DNA from: Rickettsiales bacterium
Lineage (GTDB): Bacteria; Pseudomonadota; Alphaproteobacteria; Rickettsiales; JABIRX01
Direction: 5' to 3'
Assembly (NCBI GenBank): GCA_016780625.1
Contig: JADHLN010000005.1
Location: forward strand, 1 to 37,168
Length of the DNA stretch: 37,168 nt
The notes below the pieces were generated by a model. It did no database searches, was not told the DNA's origin, and saw only the letters and a list, made by a program, of their open reading frames with translations. The position numbers were made by a program, and so were the translations under genes. Positions 7,810 to 16,090 of this stretch are shown here, piece by piece (the stretch's first letter is position 1; each line of letters opens with the position of its first letter).

Positions 7810-10008
7810 ATGACAATATTATTATATATTTTTTCTGCTACTACATTTACAGGGCTTATAATTGCTGGAGTATCTCTTAGAAAATATCAACTAAAATCAT
7901 ATAATTTACAGGTTGAACAAAAAAAAATTCAAGATGATTACGAACAAAGGTTACATGATGATAAACAATTGCTTCACGAACACCAAACTCAGCTAACTCA
8001 ATTACAAAATAAAATTTCTGAATTTGATAGCGAAAGAGATAAAATATATCACCAAGCTTTTAAAGAAGGTGAGAGTCAGGTTTCAGCTATTGAAGAGCAA
8101 TATAAAACTGAGATAAATAAATATAAAGATCAAATAGATCAGTTAAGCTTTAAGCATAATGAGGTTTTAGCAGAGAATCAAAAAATATTATTGGAAAATG
8201 AAACTCTTTTACAATCTATTTCTGAGATCCAAAATAATTTAGATAATACTCCTCAGAAAGAAGGTGTTAATTTTAATCCAGAAAATATTATTCAGATGAT
8301 ATCAAAATATCAATCTGAGCAGTTTAAAATATTAGATCAAGAAATAGAATTTGATAAAATGCAATTCGCAATTGATGGAAAAATTGCAAACAACATCTCT
8401 ATAAAACAAATAATTTCCTCTCTTGATTTAGCTGACAGCTCATATTCTTACATTAAATATCGTTCAGAAAGCCAAGAGGAAGTTGATTATATAATCATCA
8501 GCTCTGGAAATGATGTTGCATATTTAATTGATGCTAGATTTTCCGATTTCTTACTTAAAAAAAACGATCTTCTCAAAACTCCAAATGAACAATTAAAACA
8601 AGAATTACAAACTTTATTTGAGAATAGAATTTCCTCTATTAATACATCAGATAAAAAGCAAAAAATTATAGATATATTAAATGAATCTGATGCTTTTAGT
8701 AATGTAGAAAAATTATATGCATGTATTTATGTACCATCAGGAAACTATATAGATTATCTTTATGATATTGACGCTTCTTTTTTTGAAAAAGCTAAAGAAC
8801 TAGAAACATTTATATTAAATCCAGCCGGATTAGTAAATTTAATTCATTTTGCAAGATCTATATTACTAAGCCAATATAATATAATTTCCACTCAGTATAT
8901 TGCAGATAATATTTTAGAAAATTTTAATCTAGATCAATATAAGGACAGCTCAATTTCTAGTGATATAGAAAGCAAAAGTAAGATAGATCAAGAAAATGAG
9001 CAAGAGAATGAAATAAATTTAGATCAGGAAGAAAAGGAATCAACAAATGATGAGGAGCCTGAATCTGATAGTAATACTTTAGAAGAACCAAAAATTAATG
9101 AAGAAAATGAGGATAAAGAAGATGATAAAGCATATGAAGAAATTTTAGCAGAAAAAGATTCTATCGATGATATTCTAAATAATAAAATTAATAGTGCAAT
9201 TGGACATCACAATATCAAAACCGATAATGATTCAGATAAAATAAATAGTAGCATAAGTGATGATAACAAAGAGTTAAATATAAATGACATCAACAATAAT
9301 GATAATAAACTAGATAATGGTGAAGCATCAACTAATACTCAACTGAGTGATTCAGAGCAAAAAGGAAACTCTCCTTCTGTTAATCAAGAAAACATCACTC
9401 AAACTATTAATGAACCTCAAATAGATGAAGCTAATATAGATAATGATGATAGTGATAATGATGCTTCAGAAGCATCAGATACTGATTTTAGCAATATTAA
9501 TTCTCTTGGTAATGCCTCTAACTCTGTTGCTAGCACTGAAGATACTCAAATAGAAACGAAAAATATTGATAATAACAGTAAATTAGATAATAGCGAATCA
9601 TCTCTAGATTCTATATTGAGTGACATAGAGCAAAAAGAAAACTCTCCTTCTGTTAATCAAGAAAACACTACTCAAACTATTAATGAACCTCAAATAGATG
9701 AAGCTAATATAGATAATGGTGATAGTGATAATGATGCTTCAGAAGCATCAGATACTGATTTTAGCAATATTAATTCTCTTGGTAATGCATCTAACTCTGT
9801 TGCTAATGTAGATAAATTTCAAATAGGATCATTTTTGGACGGCTCCTCAGATAAAATTGAGAATATAGATAAGAAAGATGTTAGTAATATTGTAGATTTT
9901 AACAAAGTTAGCGAGCAAAACAAATCTCAAGATAATAATCAAAAAGATAGCAATAAAAAAAATTTTGAAGACCCTAATTTTGATATTGATAGCTTTTTAG
10001 ATTCCTAA
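7810..10008 (+). CDS. Membrane-anchored RmuC-like protein with long acidic repeat tail
   Basis: The layout imitates RmuC: one N-terminal membrane helix (about residues 4-22), a long coiled coil (about 35-145), then a globular domain (about 187-355). Read side by side with the true RmuC in this window, that domain follows the same order. IANNISIKQIISSLDLADSS stands where RmuC has NWGEMILESILEKSGL; VDYIII...AYLIDARFS stands where it has PDIVIY...IIIDAKIS; LYACIYVPSGNYIDYLYDID stands where it has LDFILMFLPIEPAYLTAMQ. The WGE motif is gone and the DAK lysine has become arginine, so a nuclease role is doubtful. Residues from about 380 to the end form an Asp/Asn/Ser/Glu-rich, probably disordered tail with a 91-residue tandem duplication. 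A GTG lies one codon upstream; I use the ATG at 7810. The RmuC relationship is my inference from the reading, not a database result. Confidence 0.75.
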   Translation: MTILLYIFSATTFTGLIIAGVSLRKYQLKSYNLQVEQKKIQDDYEQRLHDDKQLLHEHQTQLTQLQNKISEFDSERDKIYHQAFKEGESQVSAIEEQYKTEINKYKDQIDQLSFKHNEVLAENQKILLENETLLQSISEIQNNLDNTPQKEGVNFNPENIIQMISKYQSEQFKILDQEIEFDKMQFAIDGKIANNISIKQIISSLDLADSSYSYIKYRSESQEEVDYIIISSGNDVAYLIDARFSDFLLKKNDLLKTPNEQLKQELQTLFENRISSINTSDKKQKIIDILNESDAFSNVEKLYACIYVPSGNYIDYLYDIDASFFEKAKELETFILNPAGLVNLIHFARSILLSQYNIISTQYIADNILENFNLDQYKDSSISSDIESKSKIDQENEQENEINLDQEEKESTNDEEPESDSNTLEEPKINEENEDKEDDKAYEEILAEKDSIDDILNNKINSAIGHHNIKTDNDSDKINSSISDDNKELNINDINNNDNKLDNGEASTNTQLSDSEQKGNSPSVNQENITQTINEPQIDEANIDNDDSDNDASEASDTDFSNINSLGNASNSVASTEDTQIETKNIDNNSKLDNSESSLDSILSDIEQKENSPSVNQENTTQTINEPQIDEANIDNGDSDNDASEASDTDFSNINSLGNASNSVANVDKFQIGSFLDGSSDKIENIDKKDVSNIVDFNKVSEQNKSQDNNQKDSNKKNFEDPNFDIDSFLDS
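9355..9805 (+). repeat. Tandem 273-bp duplication in the acidic tail of the RmuC-like gene
   Basis: Bases 9355-9532 recur at 9628-9805 with an offset of 273 bases (91 codons). I count five differences in 178 positions. Weaker similarity extends upstream, so the whole 91-codon unit appears duplicated. The reading frame is kept, and the repeat encodes an acidic Asn/Asp/Ser/Glu-rich segment (for example EPQIDEANID). Near identity points to a recent duplication. Confidence 0.93.
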
Positions 10009-10022
10009 ATTAAATTCTTAAG

Positions 10023-11276
10023 GTGAAGCTCAAATTATTCATTAACAGTTTAGGCCCCGGTATTTTATTAGCAGCAACAGCAATTGGGGTATCACATTTA
10101 GTTCAATCAGTTCAAGCTGGAGCTAAATATGGATTTCTATTTATTGCAGTAATTTTATTTGCACATTTTTTAAAATATCCATTTTTTGAAATTGCCCCTA
10201 GATATAGCTCTGTAAAAAAACAATCTATTTTACATGGTTATTACGATCTAAAACCTTACTATCTGCATATATATTTAATTATTACACTTATATCTTTAGT
10301 ATCTTTATTATCAGCTGTCACAGTTGTTGCCGCAGGTATTTTTGCTAATATATTTGATTTTAATTTATCTATAAAGTTTTATAGCATAATTGTTATTTTG
10401 ACCTGCTATTTTATTTTAATATTTGGTAAATATAACTTATTAGATAGATGGGTAAAATATGTAATTATTTTTTTAACATTAAGCTCAGTAATTACTCTAA
10501 TCATATCTTTGATAAATTTTGATTTATTTTCTAATATAGAGCATGAGAAATTTTCTTTTAGCAATCATTTAGATTTAATTTTTATTTTAGGTTTTATCGG
10601 CTGGATGCCCTGCCCTCTTGATTGCTCTATTTGGAATTCTATATGGATAGTTGAGAAAGAGCATGCTAATCATGATGAGGTAAATTATAAAAAATCAATA
10701 ACAGATTTTAGAATTGGTTATTTTACTACAGCATTTCTAGCGATTATATTTTTACTAATTGGTAAAATTATGTTTTACAATAGTGGCGAGGCTCTGCCAG
10801 GAAAATCAATTGATTTTGTTGCTGCTTTACTTAATGCATATAGTAATAATATTGGATCATGGTCTTTTTACATTATTGCTATAACCGCATTTATAACAAT
10901 GTTTTCAACTGTAATAACATGTGTTGATGGTTATCCCAGATCAATTGCCAAAACTATAAAATTAATATTTTATTCAGATAAAAGCAAAAAATGTAATGAA
11001 AGCAAAATATATTTTTACAGCCTTTCTTTTGCTGTTTTTGCTACAATTTTAACCATTATATATTTAGTAAATAATATGAAAGAATTAGTAATTATTGCTA
11101 CAATGCTTTCTTTTTTAACTACTCCAATAATTGCTTATTTGAATTTACAATTAGTTGTTGATAAGAAATTCCCTAAAAAATATAGGCCTCATAAATTTTT
11201 TATTTATTATAGCATTATCGCTATAATAATTATGAGTTTTTTAATTATTCTTTATATTAATAGCCGATTTTTTTAA
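10023..11276 (+). CDS. Non-canonical Nramp-family (SLC11-like) transporter
   Basis: The 417-residue, strongly hydrophobic protein has about eleven membrane segments. Its start, GPGILLAATAIGVSHLVQSV at residues 11-30, matches the first Nramp helix in position. The canonical metal-binding DPGN is replaced by GPGI, and the helix-6 MPH motif reads WMPCPLD (194-200). From memory this is the GPG...AIGVSHLVQS branch of the family found in several bacterial phyla, whose substrate is not settled; manganese or iron transport should not be assumed. The start is GTG at 10023, 14 bases after the RmuC-like gene, suggesting one transcript. The 3' end overlaps the convergent ksgA gene by 36 bases. Confidence 0.82.
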   Translation: MKLKLFINSLGPGILLAATAIGVSHLVQSVQAGAKYGFLFIAVILFAHFLKYPFFEIAPRYSSVKKQSILHGYYDLKPYYLHIYLIITLISLVSLLSAVTVVAAGIFANIFDFNLSIKFYSIIVILTCYFILIFGKYNLLDRWVKYVIIFLTLSSVITLIISLINFDLFSNIEHEKFSFSNHLDLIFILGFIGWMPCPLDCSIWNSIWIVEKEHANHDEVNYKKSITDFRIGYFTTAFLAIIFLLIGKIMFYNSGEALPGKSIDFVAALLNAYSNNIGSWSFYIIAITAFITMFSTVITCVDGYPRSIAKTIKLIFYSDKSKKCNESKIYFYSLSFAVFATILTIIYLVNNMKELVIIATMLSFLTTPIIAYLNLQLVVDKKFPKKYRPHKFFIYYSIIAIIIMSFLIILYINSRFF

Positions 11277-12068
11277 AGAATAAGCTAATTGATAAAACTC
11301 TTCTAATAATAAATTTTCTGGCCTTTTATCAAAATCTATTTCTGGAATATTTATTTTATAATCTTTTAATATTGTTCCGATTTTTTTTCGACGTTTTGTA
11401 AAAAGAATTGTGGTTAGATGCTCTAAATCTTTGATATTAATTACAGGTGGTAATTTTTTATTTTTTTTAAAATATATTATTGCTGAAGTTACTTTTGGCT
11501 TAGGAAAAAAAGCATCAGCTTTTAAATCCATTACTTTCTTTACATCAAAAAATGATTGTATCATTACTGATAACCTACCAAAATTTTTACTTCCAGCTTT
11601 GGCAATAATCCTTTCTGCAACTTCTTTTTGTAACATAATCACCATTTGATTAACAACTTCATAATTTTCACATGATTTTAATAAAAATGGAGAAGAAATC
11701 TTATAAGGTAAGTTTGATATTATATTTAAATTATTACCAATTTTTTTTATATCAAATTGCAAAATATCAGCAAAATGATAATCAATTTTTTTTTCATAAT
11801 AAGGTTTTATATCTTGATATAACTTACTAAATTTTTGATCTAACTCTATTAAAGTTATTTTATTAATTGGAAGCTCAATTAAAGATCTGGTTAAAGTTAA
11901 AGGACCCGAACCTATTTCTATAATATTAGATTTTTCAACATTCTTTAATTGCTTTGCTATTTTATCAGTTAATGATTTATCAATGATAAAATTTTGAGAG
12001 AATTTTTTTTCAGCAATTAAATTATATTTTGTGATTAACTCTTTATTTTTAAGATCAAATGGGTTCAT
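11241..12068 (-). CDS. ksgA: 16S rRNA dimethyladenosine transferase KsgA/RsmA
   Basis: KsgA dimethylates the two adjacent adenines in helix 45 of 16S rRNA and acts as a checkpoint in small-subunit assembly. The sequence shows KKFSQNFIIDKSLTDKI at about 21-37, the SAM-binding motif IIEIGSGPLTLT (49-60) and the catalytic NLPY motif in ISNLPYKISSPFL. The C-terminal part has FTKRRKKIGTILK. Its 275 residues are the usual length. The ATG overlaps the stop of the surA-like gene by one base (TAATG), so translation is coupled; surA and ksgA are neighbours in many proteobacteria. The 3' end runs 36 bases into the convergent transporter gene. Confidence 0.96.
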   Translation of the reverse strand: MNPFDLKNKELITKYNLIAEKKFSQNFIIDKSLTDKIAKQLKNVEKSNIIEIGSGPLTLTRSLIELPINKITLIELDQKFSKLYQDIKPYYEKKIDYHFADILQFDIKKIGNNLNIISNLPYKISSPFLLKSCENYEVVNQMVIMLQKEVAERIIAKAGSKNFGRLSVMIQSFFDVKKVMDLKADAFFPKPKVTSAIIYFKKNKKLPPVINIKDLEHLTTILFTKRRKKIGTILKDYKINIPEIDFDKRPENLLLEEFYQLAYSLKKSAINIKNN

Positions 12069-12991
12069 TAGAATATTTTTCTTTCTATATAGGTATTTTT
12101 CTTTAATTGCTCACTATACCTATTTGCCGCAGATTCTAGCTTTTTCATATATAATTTTTGCTTAATTTCATTTCTGAATTTTTTATTGTTATTTTTATTT
12201 TTTTTGAGTCTTTTTTCTTTTAAAAATAATAATTTATAGGAATCTTTATATTTTATTGGTTTAGATAACTCATCATCTGTCATTATTGTAAGATTCGTTT
12301 GAATATTTTCATCAAATTCAGATTTAAGCTTCCATACTGGCTCTTCAATCTTAGATAATGAATAAGATGCACTTATCTCTTGAAATGATATTTTGTTAGT
12401 TTGTATTTTTTTGTAAATATCATTTAACAAAGATTCTGTTTCATATTTATTTTCGTTTATAGGAAAATTAATAATCTGTACCAGATACTCAAAATCATTA
12501 TTTTCATCTGCTATATTTTGAATATAGTCATTAATTTCTGTATCTGAGATTTTGATTTTTGGTCTAATAATATAATATAAAATATTTTGCCAATTAAGCG
12601 ATGTTTGTAATTGTGACTTGAATGATTTATAATCAATCTCTTTATCTTTTAAAATTCTTAAAAATTCATATTCTTTAAGATTTTTATCTTTAAGGTAGGA
12701 TTTATTTAATGTATTTACTTGCTCTTCACTTGCAATTAAGCCGTTATTTTTTGCTGCTATATTATATAAAACCTCTGATATTAATTGCTCTCTTACCTGA
12801 TTATTTACAGCCTTTAGATGTTCTTTAGGAACTTCTTTATTAGAGTTTAACTCAATTAATTTTATTTTTTGTGCCAAATCATAATTTGTTATTATCTCAT
12901 CACCTATAACAGCAATAATTTTAATTACCTGCTCATCTGCTTTTATATTTAGGCTTAAAAATAATGTTGTGATAATGATAAATAATTTCAT
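12068..12991 (-). CDS. SurA-like periplasmic chaperone / parvulin-type isomerase
   Basis: The 307-residue protein begins with a signal peptide (MKLFIIITTLFLSLNIKA, cleavage near KADE). A SurA N-terminal domain follows, with IAVIGDEIITNYDLAQKIKL, VREQLISEVL and a long helix to about residue 150. A single divergent parvulin region covers about 165-275 (IINFPINENKYETESL, PVWKLKSEF, ELSKPIKY). The parvulin core is poorly conserved, so it may work as a chaperone for outer-membrane proteins without isomerase activity. E. coli SurA has two parvulin domains and about 428 residues, so this is a reduced form. It sits directly upstream of ksgA with a one-base overlap. The promoter must lie in the 98 bases shared with the divergent pseudopilin gene. 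Confidence 0.8.
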   Translation of the reverse strand: MKLFIIITTLFLSLNIKADEQVIKIIAVIGDEIITNYDLAQKIKLIELNSNKEVPKEHLKAVNNQVREQLISEVLYNIAAKNNGLIASEEQVNTLNKSYLKDKNLKEYEFLRILKDKEIDYKSFKSQLQTSLNWQNILYYIIRPKIKISDTEINDYIQNIADENNDFEYLVQIINFPINENKYETESLLNDIYKKIQTNKISFQEISASYSLSKIEEPVWKLKSEFDENIQTNLTIMTDDELSKPIKYKDSYKLLFLKEKRLKKNKNNNKKFRNEIKQKLYMKKLESAANRYSEQLKKNTYIERKIF

Positions 12992-13089
12992 GTGAATATG
13001 CTAAATTTATGAATTTTCAAAAATTATAATTGTATAATATTAATTTCAATAGAATAAATTTTATAATTATGTTAGCATAATATTAATAA

Positions 13090-13866
13090 ATGTTAATCTC
13101 TATGAAACTAAAAAATGCATTTTCATTATTAGAAATCTCAATTGTTTTAATAATTGTTGGTTTATTATCTATAGTTACATTCAGAAGTGCAGCTATGCTT
13201 GATAATAATAAATTAAAAAGAATTTATAGTGAATACCAGAATCAAAAAGCCGCTTTTCATAGCTTTAAAGTAATTTATAATGATAAAGCTGGAGATATAA
13301 CTACTGCATATGATATTTGGGGTGATGATTGTCATAGCGATCAAGATAAATGTAATGGTAATGGAGATGGAGTGTTAAATGTCAATGAAGGCTCTGATCA
13401 AGATGAAACTTATATGTCTTTAAAACACTTATATTTAGCTGAGTTACTTGCATCTAATTATAGTGGAGAGAATTCTTCAGGGCAAATACCAGGGCAAAAT
13501 ATTATTACTTCATTCTGGGCAAGTAATATAGCTTATATGCCTCCATCTAATAGTGATGGCTCAATATTTAACTTTTCCAAATTTAATAACCAAACAGTAA
13601 TTTCTATTGGCAGAATTTCAGATGACACACCAGTTAAATATACTTATCCTTTCCTAACCCCAAAACAAGCAGCTTTATTTGATAATAAATATGATGATTC
13701 TTTACCATGGTTTGGTGATATAAGAGCTTATGTCAGGCCAGTATCTGACTATGAATCTAACCCCTCTCAGACAAATTGTATTTCTGGAATAACAGGTATT
13801 TCATCTGAAATTTATAAACTTAGTGAAATAAGACAGGTTTGTAGCTTGATATTTTTACTGGAATAA
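13090..13866 (+). CDS. Type IV pilin / type II pseudopilin-like protein with calcium-type loop
   Basis: A prepilin leader ends at A10 before FSLLEISIVLIIVGLLSIVT, giving the class III signature with Glu at mature position 5; alanine at -1 instead of glycine is tolerated by some prepilin peptidases. The hydrophobic helix spans about 11-32. Residues 89-100 (NGNGDGVLNVNE) match the 12-residue EF-hand/dockerin calcium loop (Asn, Asn, Asp-Gly, then Asn at 9 and Glu at 12), with cysteines at 81 and 88 close by. The rest, with a second cysteine pair (230, 251), is not recognised. A second in-frame ATG at 13102 would shorten the leader to six residues. It should be processed by PilD/GspO and enter a pilus or pseudopilus, perhaps as a partner of the three fibre-pilins just downstream. 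Confidence 0.85.
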   Translation: MLISMKLKNAFSLLEISIVLIIVGLLSIVTFRSAAMLDNNKLKRIYSEYQNQKAAFHSFKVIYNDKAGDITTAYDIWGDDCHSDQDKCNGNGDGVLNVNEGSDQDETYMSLKHLYLAELLASNYSGENSSGQIPGQNIITSFWASNIAYMPPSNSDGSIFNFSKFNNQTVISIGRISDDTPVKYTYPFLTPKQAALFDNKYDDSLPWFGDIRAYVRPVSDYESNPSQTNCISGITGISSEIYKLSEIRQVCSLIFLLE

Positions 13867-13895
13867 CAAATATTTCTAGTTAAGTTTGTAATAGC

Positions 13896-13949
13896 CTCAA
13901 TTTAATAATAAAAACACAAGATTTAGTTTGTTTTATTTATTAAATTGAG
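13896..13949 (+). other. Long interrupted hairpin between the pseudopilin and the fibre-pilin genes
   Basis: CTCAATTTAATAA at 13896-13908 pairs perfectly with its complement at 13937-13949. Two mismatched bases on each side lead to a further six-pair stem (AAAACA at 13911-13916 with TGTTTT at 13929-13934) and a 12-base loop. No T-run follows directly, so it is not a typical intrinsic terminator. It may be an RNA processing or attenuation structure that sets the ratio of pseudopilin to fibre-pilin transcripts, or a binding site. Confidence 0.6.
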
Positions 13950-13987
13950 CTAAAATATAATTATAAGTCTGTTTTTGTTTGGATAGG

Positions 13988-16090
13988 ATGATCAATATTA
14001 AAAGAGCTTTTTCTCTTATAGAACTATCTATTATTGTTGCTGTTATAGGAATCATAACTTTTCCTATGGTGGAATATGTATCTGCATTAGATAGGCTTAA
14101 TAGTTACAAAGAAACAAGAGTTAAAATTAGAACTATCTCTGATGCTCTTACAATTTATTATCAAAGTAATAATGAATCCTTACCAATCCCTGCCAACCCT
14201 AATCTTTCACTCAATGACCCTAATGCCTATAAAATATCTAGCTCACCTTTAACTGTTAATGCTGAAGGTGGAGATTTATATTATGGAGCAATTCCTGTGC
14301 ATGATTTAGGCTTAAGTTCAGAATATTTATTGGATGGTTTTGGCAATAAATTTAGTTATTATATAACCCAAAATCTAACAAATACAGGCGGTAATAGAGG
14401 AACCATAAGAGTTAAGAATTTTGATCTAAATGGTAGTGAAAATGATAGCGCTGGCTATGTGATTGTTTCGCACGGACATGATGGTGATGGCGCATTTAAC
14501 AGAAATGGACAACAAAATTCATATGACTCAGCTTCAAATAACGAGTTAAAAAATATCTATAAGTCTAGTATGATAGTAAATTCATCTAATAGACTAATAA
14601 TTTCTTCAGGTGCTATTAGTGATATTTCAATGGATTCTAGAAAATATGATGTGATAAGTGGTTTTGAAGGTGTACAAGAAGCAGGTTACACTAGATATGG
14701 TTCAAGCCTAAATATTATCGATAATGGTAATGTAGGAATTGGTACAACTAGTGCTCTTTCTGCCCTTACTGTAGCTGGAACATTAGATTACACTGCTTAT
14801 GACCAGCAAGGAATTCATATGGGAATTCATTCTGGCTCATATATAGGAGTTGAGCTAACTAGCGGAAATAATGATGGAGGATCTATAGATTTTTTAAAGT
14901 TAAATAGCGGCAATAGTGATTATCAAGGAAGAATTAAATATTTCAATTCTTTGAATCAAATGTCTTTTTATACTAATAACTCTCCCAAAATGCATATTTC
15001 GCAAGATGGTCAAGTGTCAATTGGTGATATAAATTTTGTAAATTCTTTAAAATCTCAAAGCTTTTTACAAACGTTAAATGTAGATGGCTGGATAACTCCT
15101 GCACCTCAAACTGGTATACATTGGGGTAACAATAAATTTGGAGGCAGCGGTGATTCGGCTTTTATACAATATTATACTGATTCTGGCGATAATACTAAAC
15201 TTCGAATTAATAATTATAATGACTCAGATGATGATATTGAATTTTATCAAGCAGGAGCAAATAGAATGCAAATTCAAAGCGGGAATACCTATATTAATAC
15301 AAGATTAATAAGTAACTCTAATATATTTTCTGCAAATGGTGCAATGAGTGATATACCTCATGGTAGCAGCTATGTATCTTTTTCGCATCGCTCCTCTAAC
15401 ACTTCTTCTGGTTATGGTTTATTGCAACATTCAAATGGTACAACTCATGTTAATGCCCAAAGTGGAAGATATATGAATTTTCGGATTGGTAATTCAGATA
15501 GAGCTCAACTATATAATGGTTTTAGAATGATAGAATCTGGATGGCGCTATTTTTCCGTTACCAATGCTGGCTGCTCATCTTATGGTTGTGATGGGTCTTT
15601 TAGCAGAACTTCTGGCCAAGCAAATATATTAGTTGATGATACCTTTTGGATCAGACGTAATTCTAATAATTATGTTGGTTTATATTTTCATAATGATTTG
15701 GGAAGAGTATATGCAAGAAATTTCTACTCGGCTTCTGATGCAAGATATAAAGAAAATATTAGAAAAATGCCTGATATTCTTCATAAAATCTTAAAATTAA
15801 AACCTGTTAGATTTGATGTTAAAAAATCTTCTCATATATGGATAGAGGATAATATAGATAGTAATTATGATAAAGCGGGATTTATTGCTCAACAAATAAA
15901 ACCATATTTCCCTGATATTCTAATGAAAGATCTCGAAGGATATTACAGTATAAGTGATAATAAATTATCTATAATAACTCTAAAAGCAGTTCAAGAATAT
16001 AATATACAGCAAGATGAAGATATAAATAAAATATCTGATTCAATAGATGATTTAAAAAAAAGATTAAAGAGACTTGAAAATGATATTTAA
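13988..16090 (+). CDS. Fibre-pilin 1: prepilin N-terminus + tail-fibre shaft + S74 autoprocessing domain
   Basis: Domains in order, numbered from an in-frame TTG at 13979 (the ATG at 13988 is residue 4): a prepilin leader ending A10 with FSLIELSIIVAVIGIITFPM; a pseudopilin-like globular region to about 225 (LPIPAN, LLDGFGNKFSYYI, YVIVSHGHDGDGAF); a tail-fibre-like shaft with NVGIGTTSALSALTVAG (251-267) and many Gly/Asn/Asp/Ser turns; and a C-terminal peptidase S74 domain from about 580 (SDARYKENI, GFIAQQIKPYFPDIL, YYSISDNKLSIITLKAVQE) ending in a short coiled coil. Ser586 and Lys591 have the spacing of the endosialidase Ser/Lys pair. S74 domains trimerise fibres and then cut themselves off. 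GGATAGG precedes ATG 13988. A cysteine pair lies at 532/537. I infer a pilus-mounted trimeric adhesin. Confidence 0.85.
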   Translation: MINIKRAFSLIELSIIVAVIGIITFPMVEYVSALDRLNSYKETRVKIRTISDALTIYYQSNNESLPIPANPNLSLNDPNAYKISSSPLTVNAEGGDLYYGAIPVHDLGLSSEYLLDGFGNKFSYYITQNLTNTGGNRGTIRVKNFDLNGSENDSAGYVIVSHGHDGDGAFNRNGQQNSYDSASNNELKNIYKSSMIVNSSNRLIISSGAISDISMDSRKYDVISGFEGVQEAGYTRYGSSLNIIDNGNVGIGTTSALSALTVAGTLDYTAYDQQGIHMGIHSGSYIGVELTSGNNDGGSIDFLKLNSGNSDYQGRIKYFNSLNQMSFYTNNSPKMHISQDGQVSIGDINFVNSLKSQSFLQTLNVDGWITPAPQTGIHWGNNKFGGSGDSAFIQYYTDSGDNTKLRINNYNDSDDDIEFYQAGANRMQIQSGNTYINTRLISNSNIFSANGAMSDIPHGSSYVSFSHRSSNTSSGYGLLQHSNGTTHVNAQSGRYMNFRIGNSDRAQLYNGFRMIESGWRYFSVTNAGCSSYGCDGSFSRTSGQANILVDDTFWIRRNSNNYVGLYFHNDLGRVYARNFYSASDARYKENIRKMPDILHKILKLKPVRFDVKKSSHIWIEDNIDSNYDKAGFIAQQIKPYFPDILMKDLEGYYSISDNKLSIITLKAVQEYNIQQDEDINKISDSIDDLKKRLKRLENDI

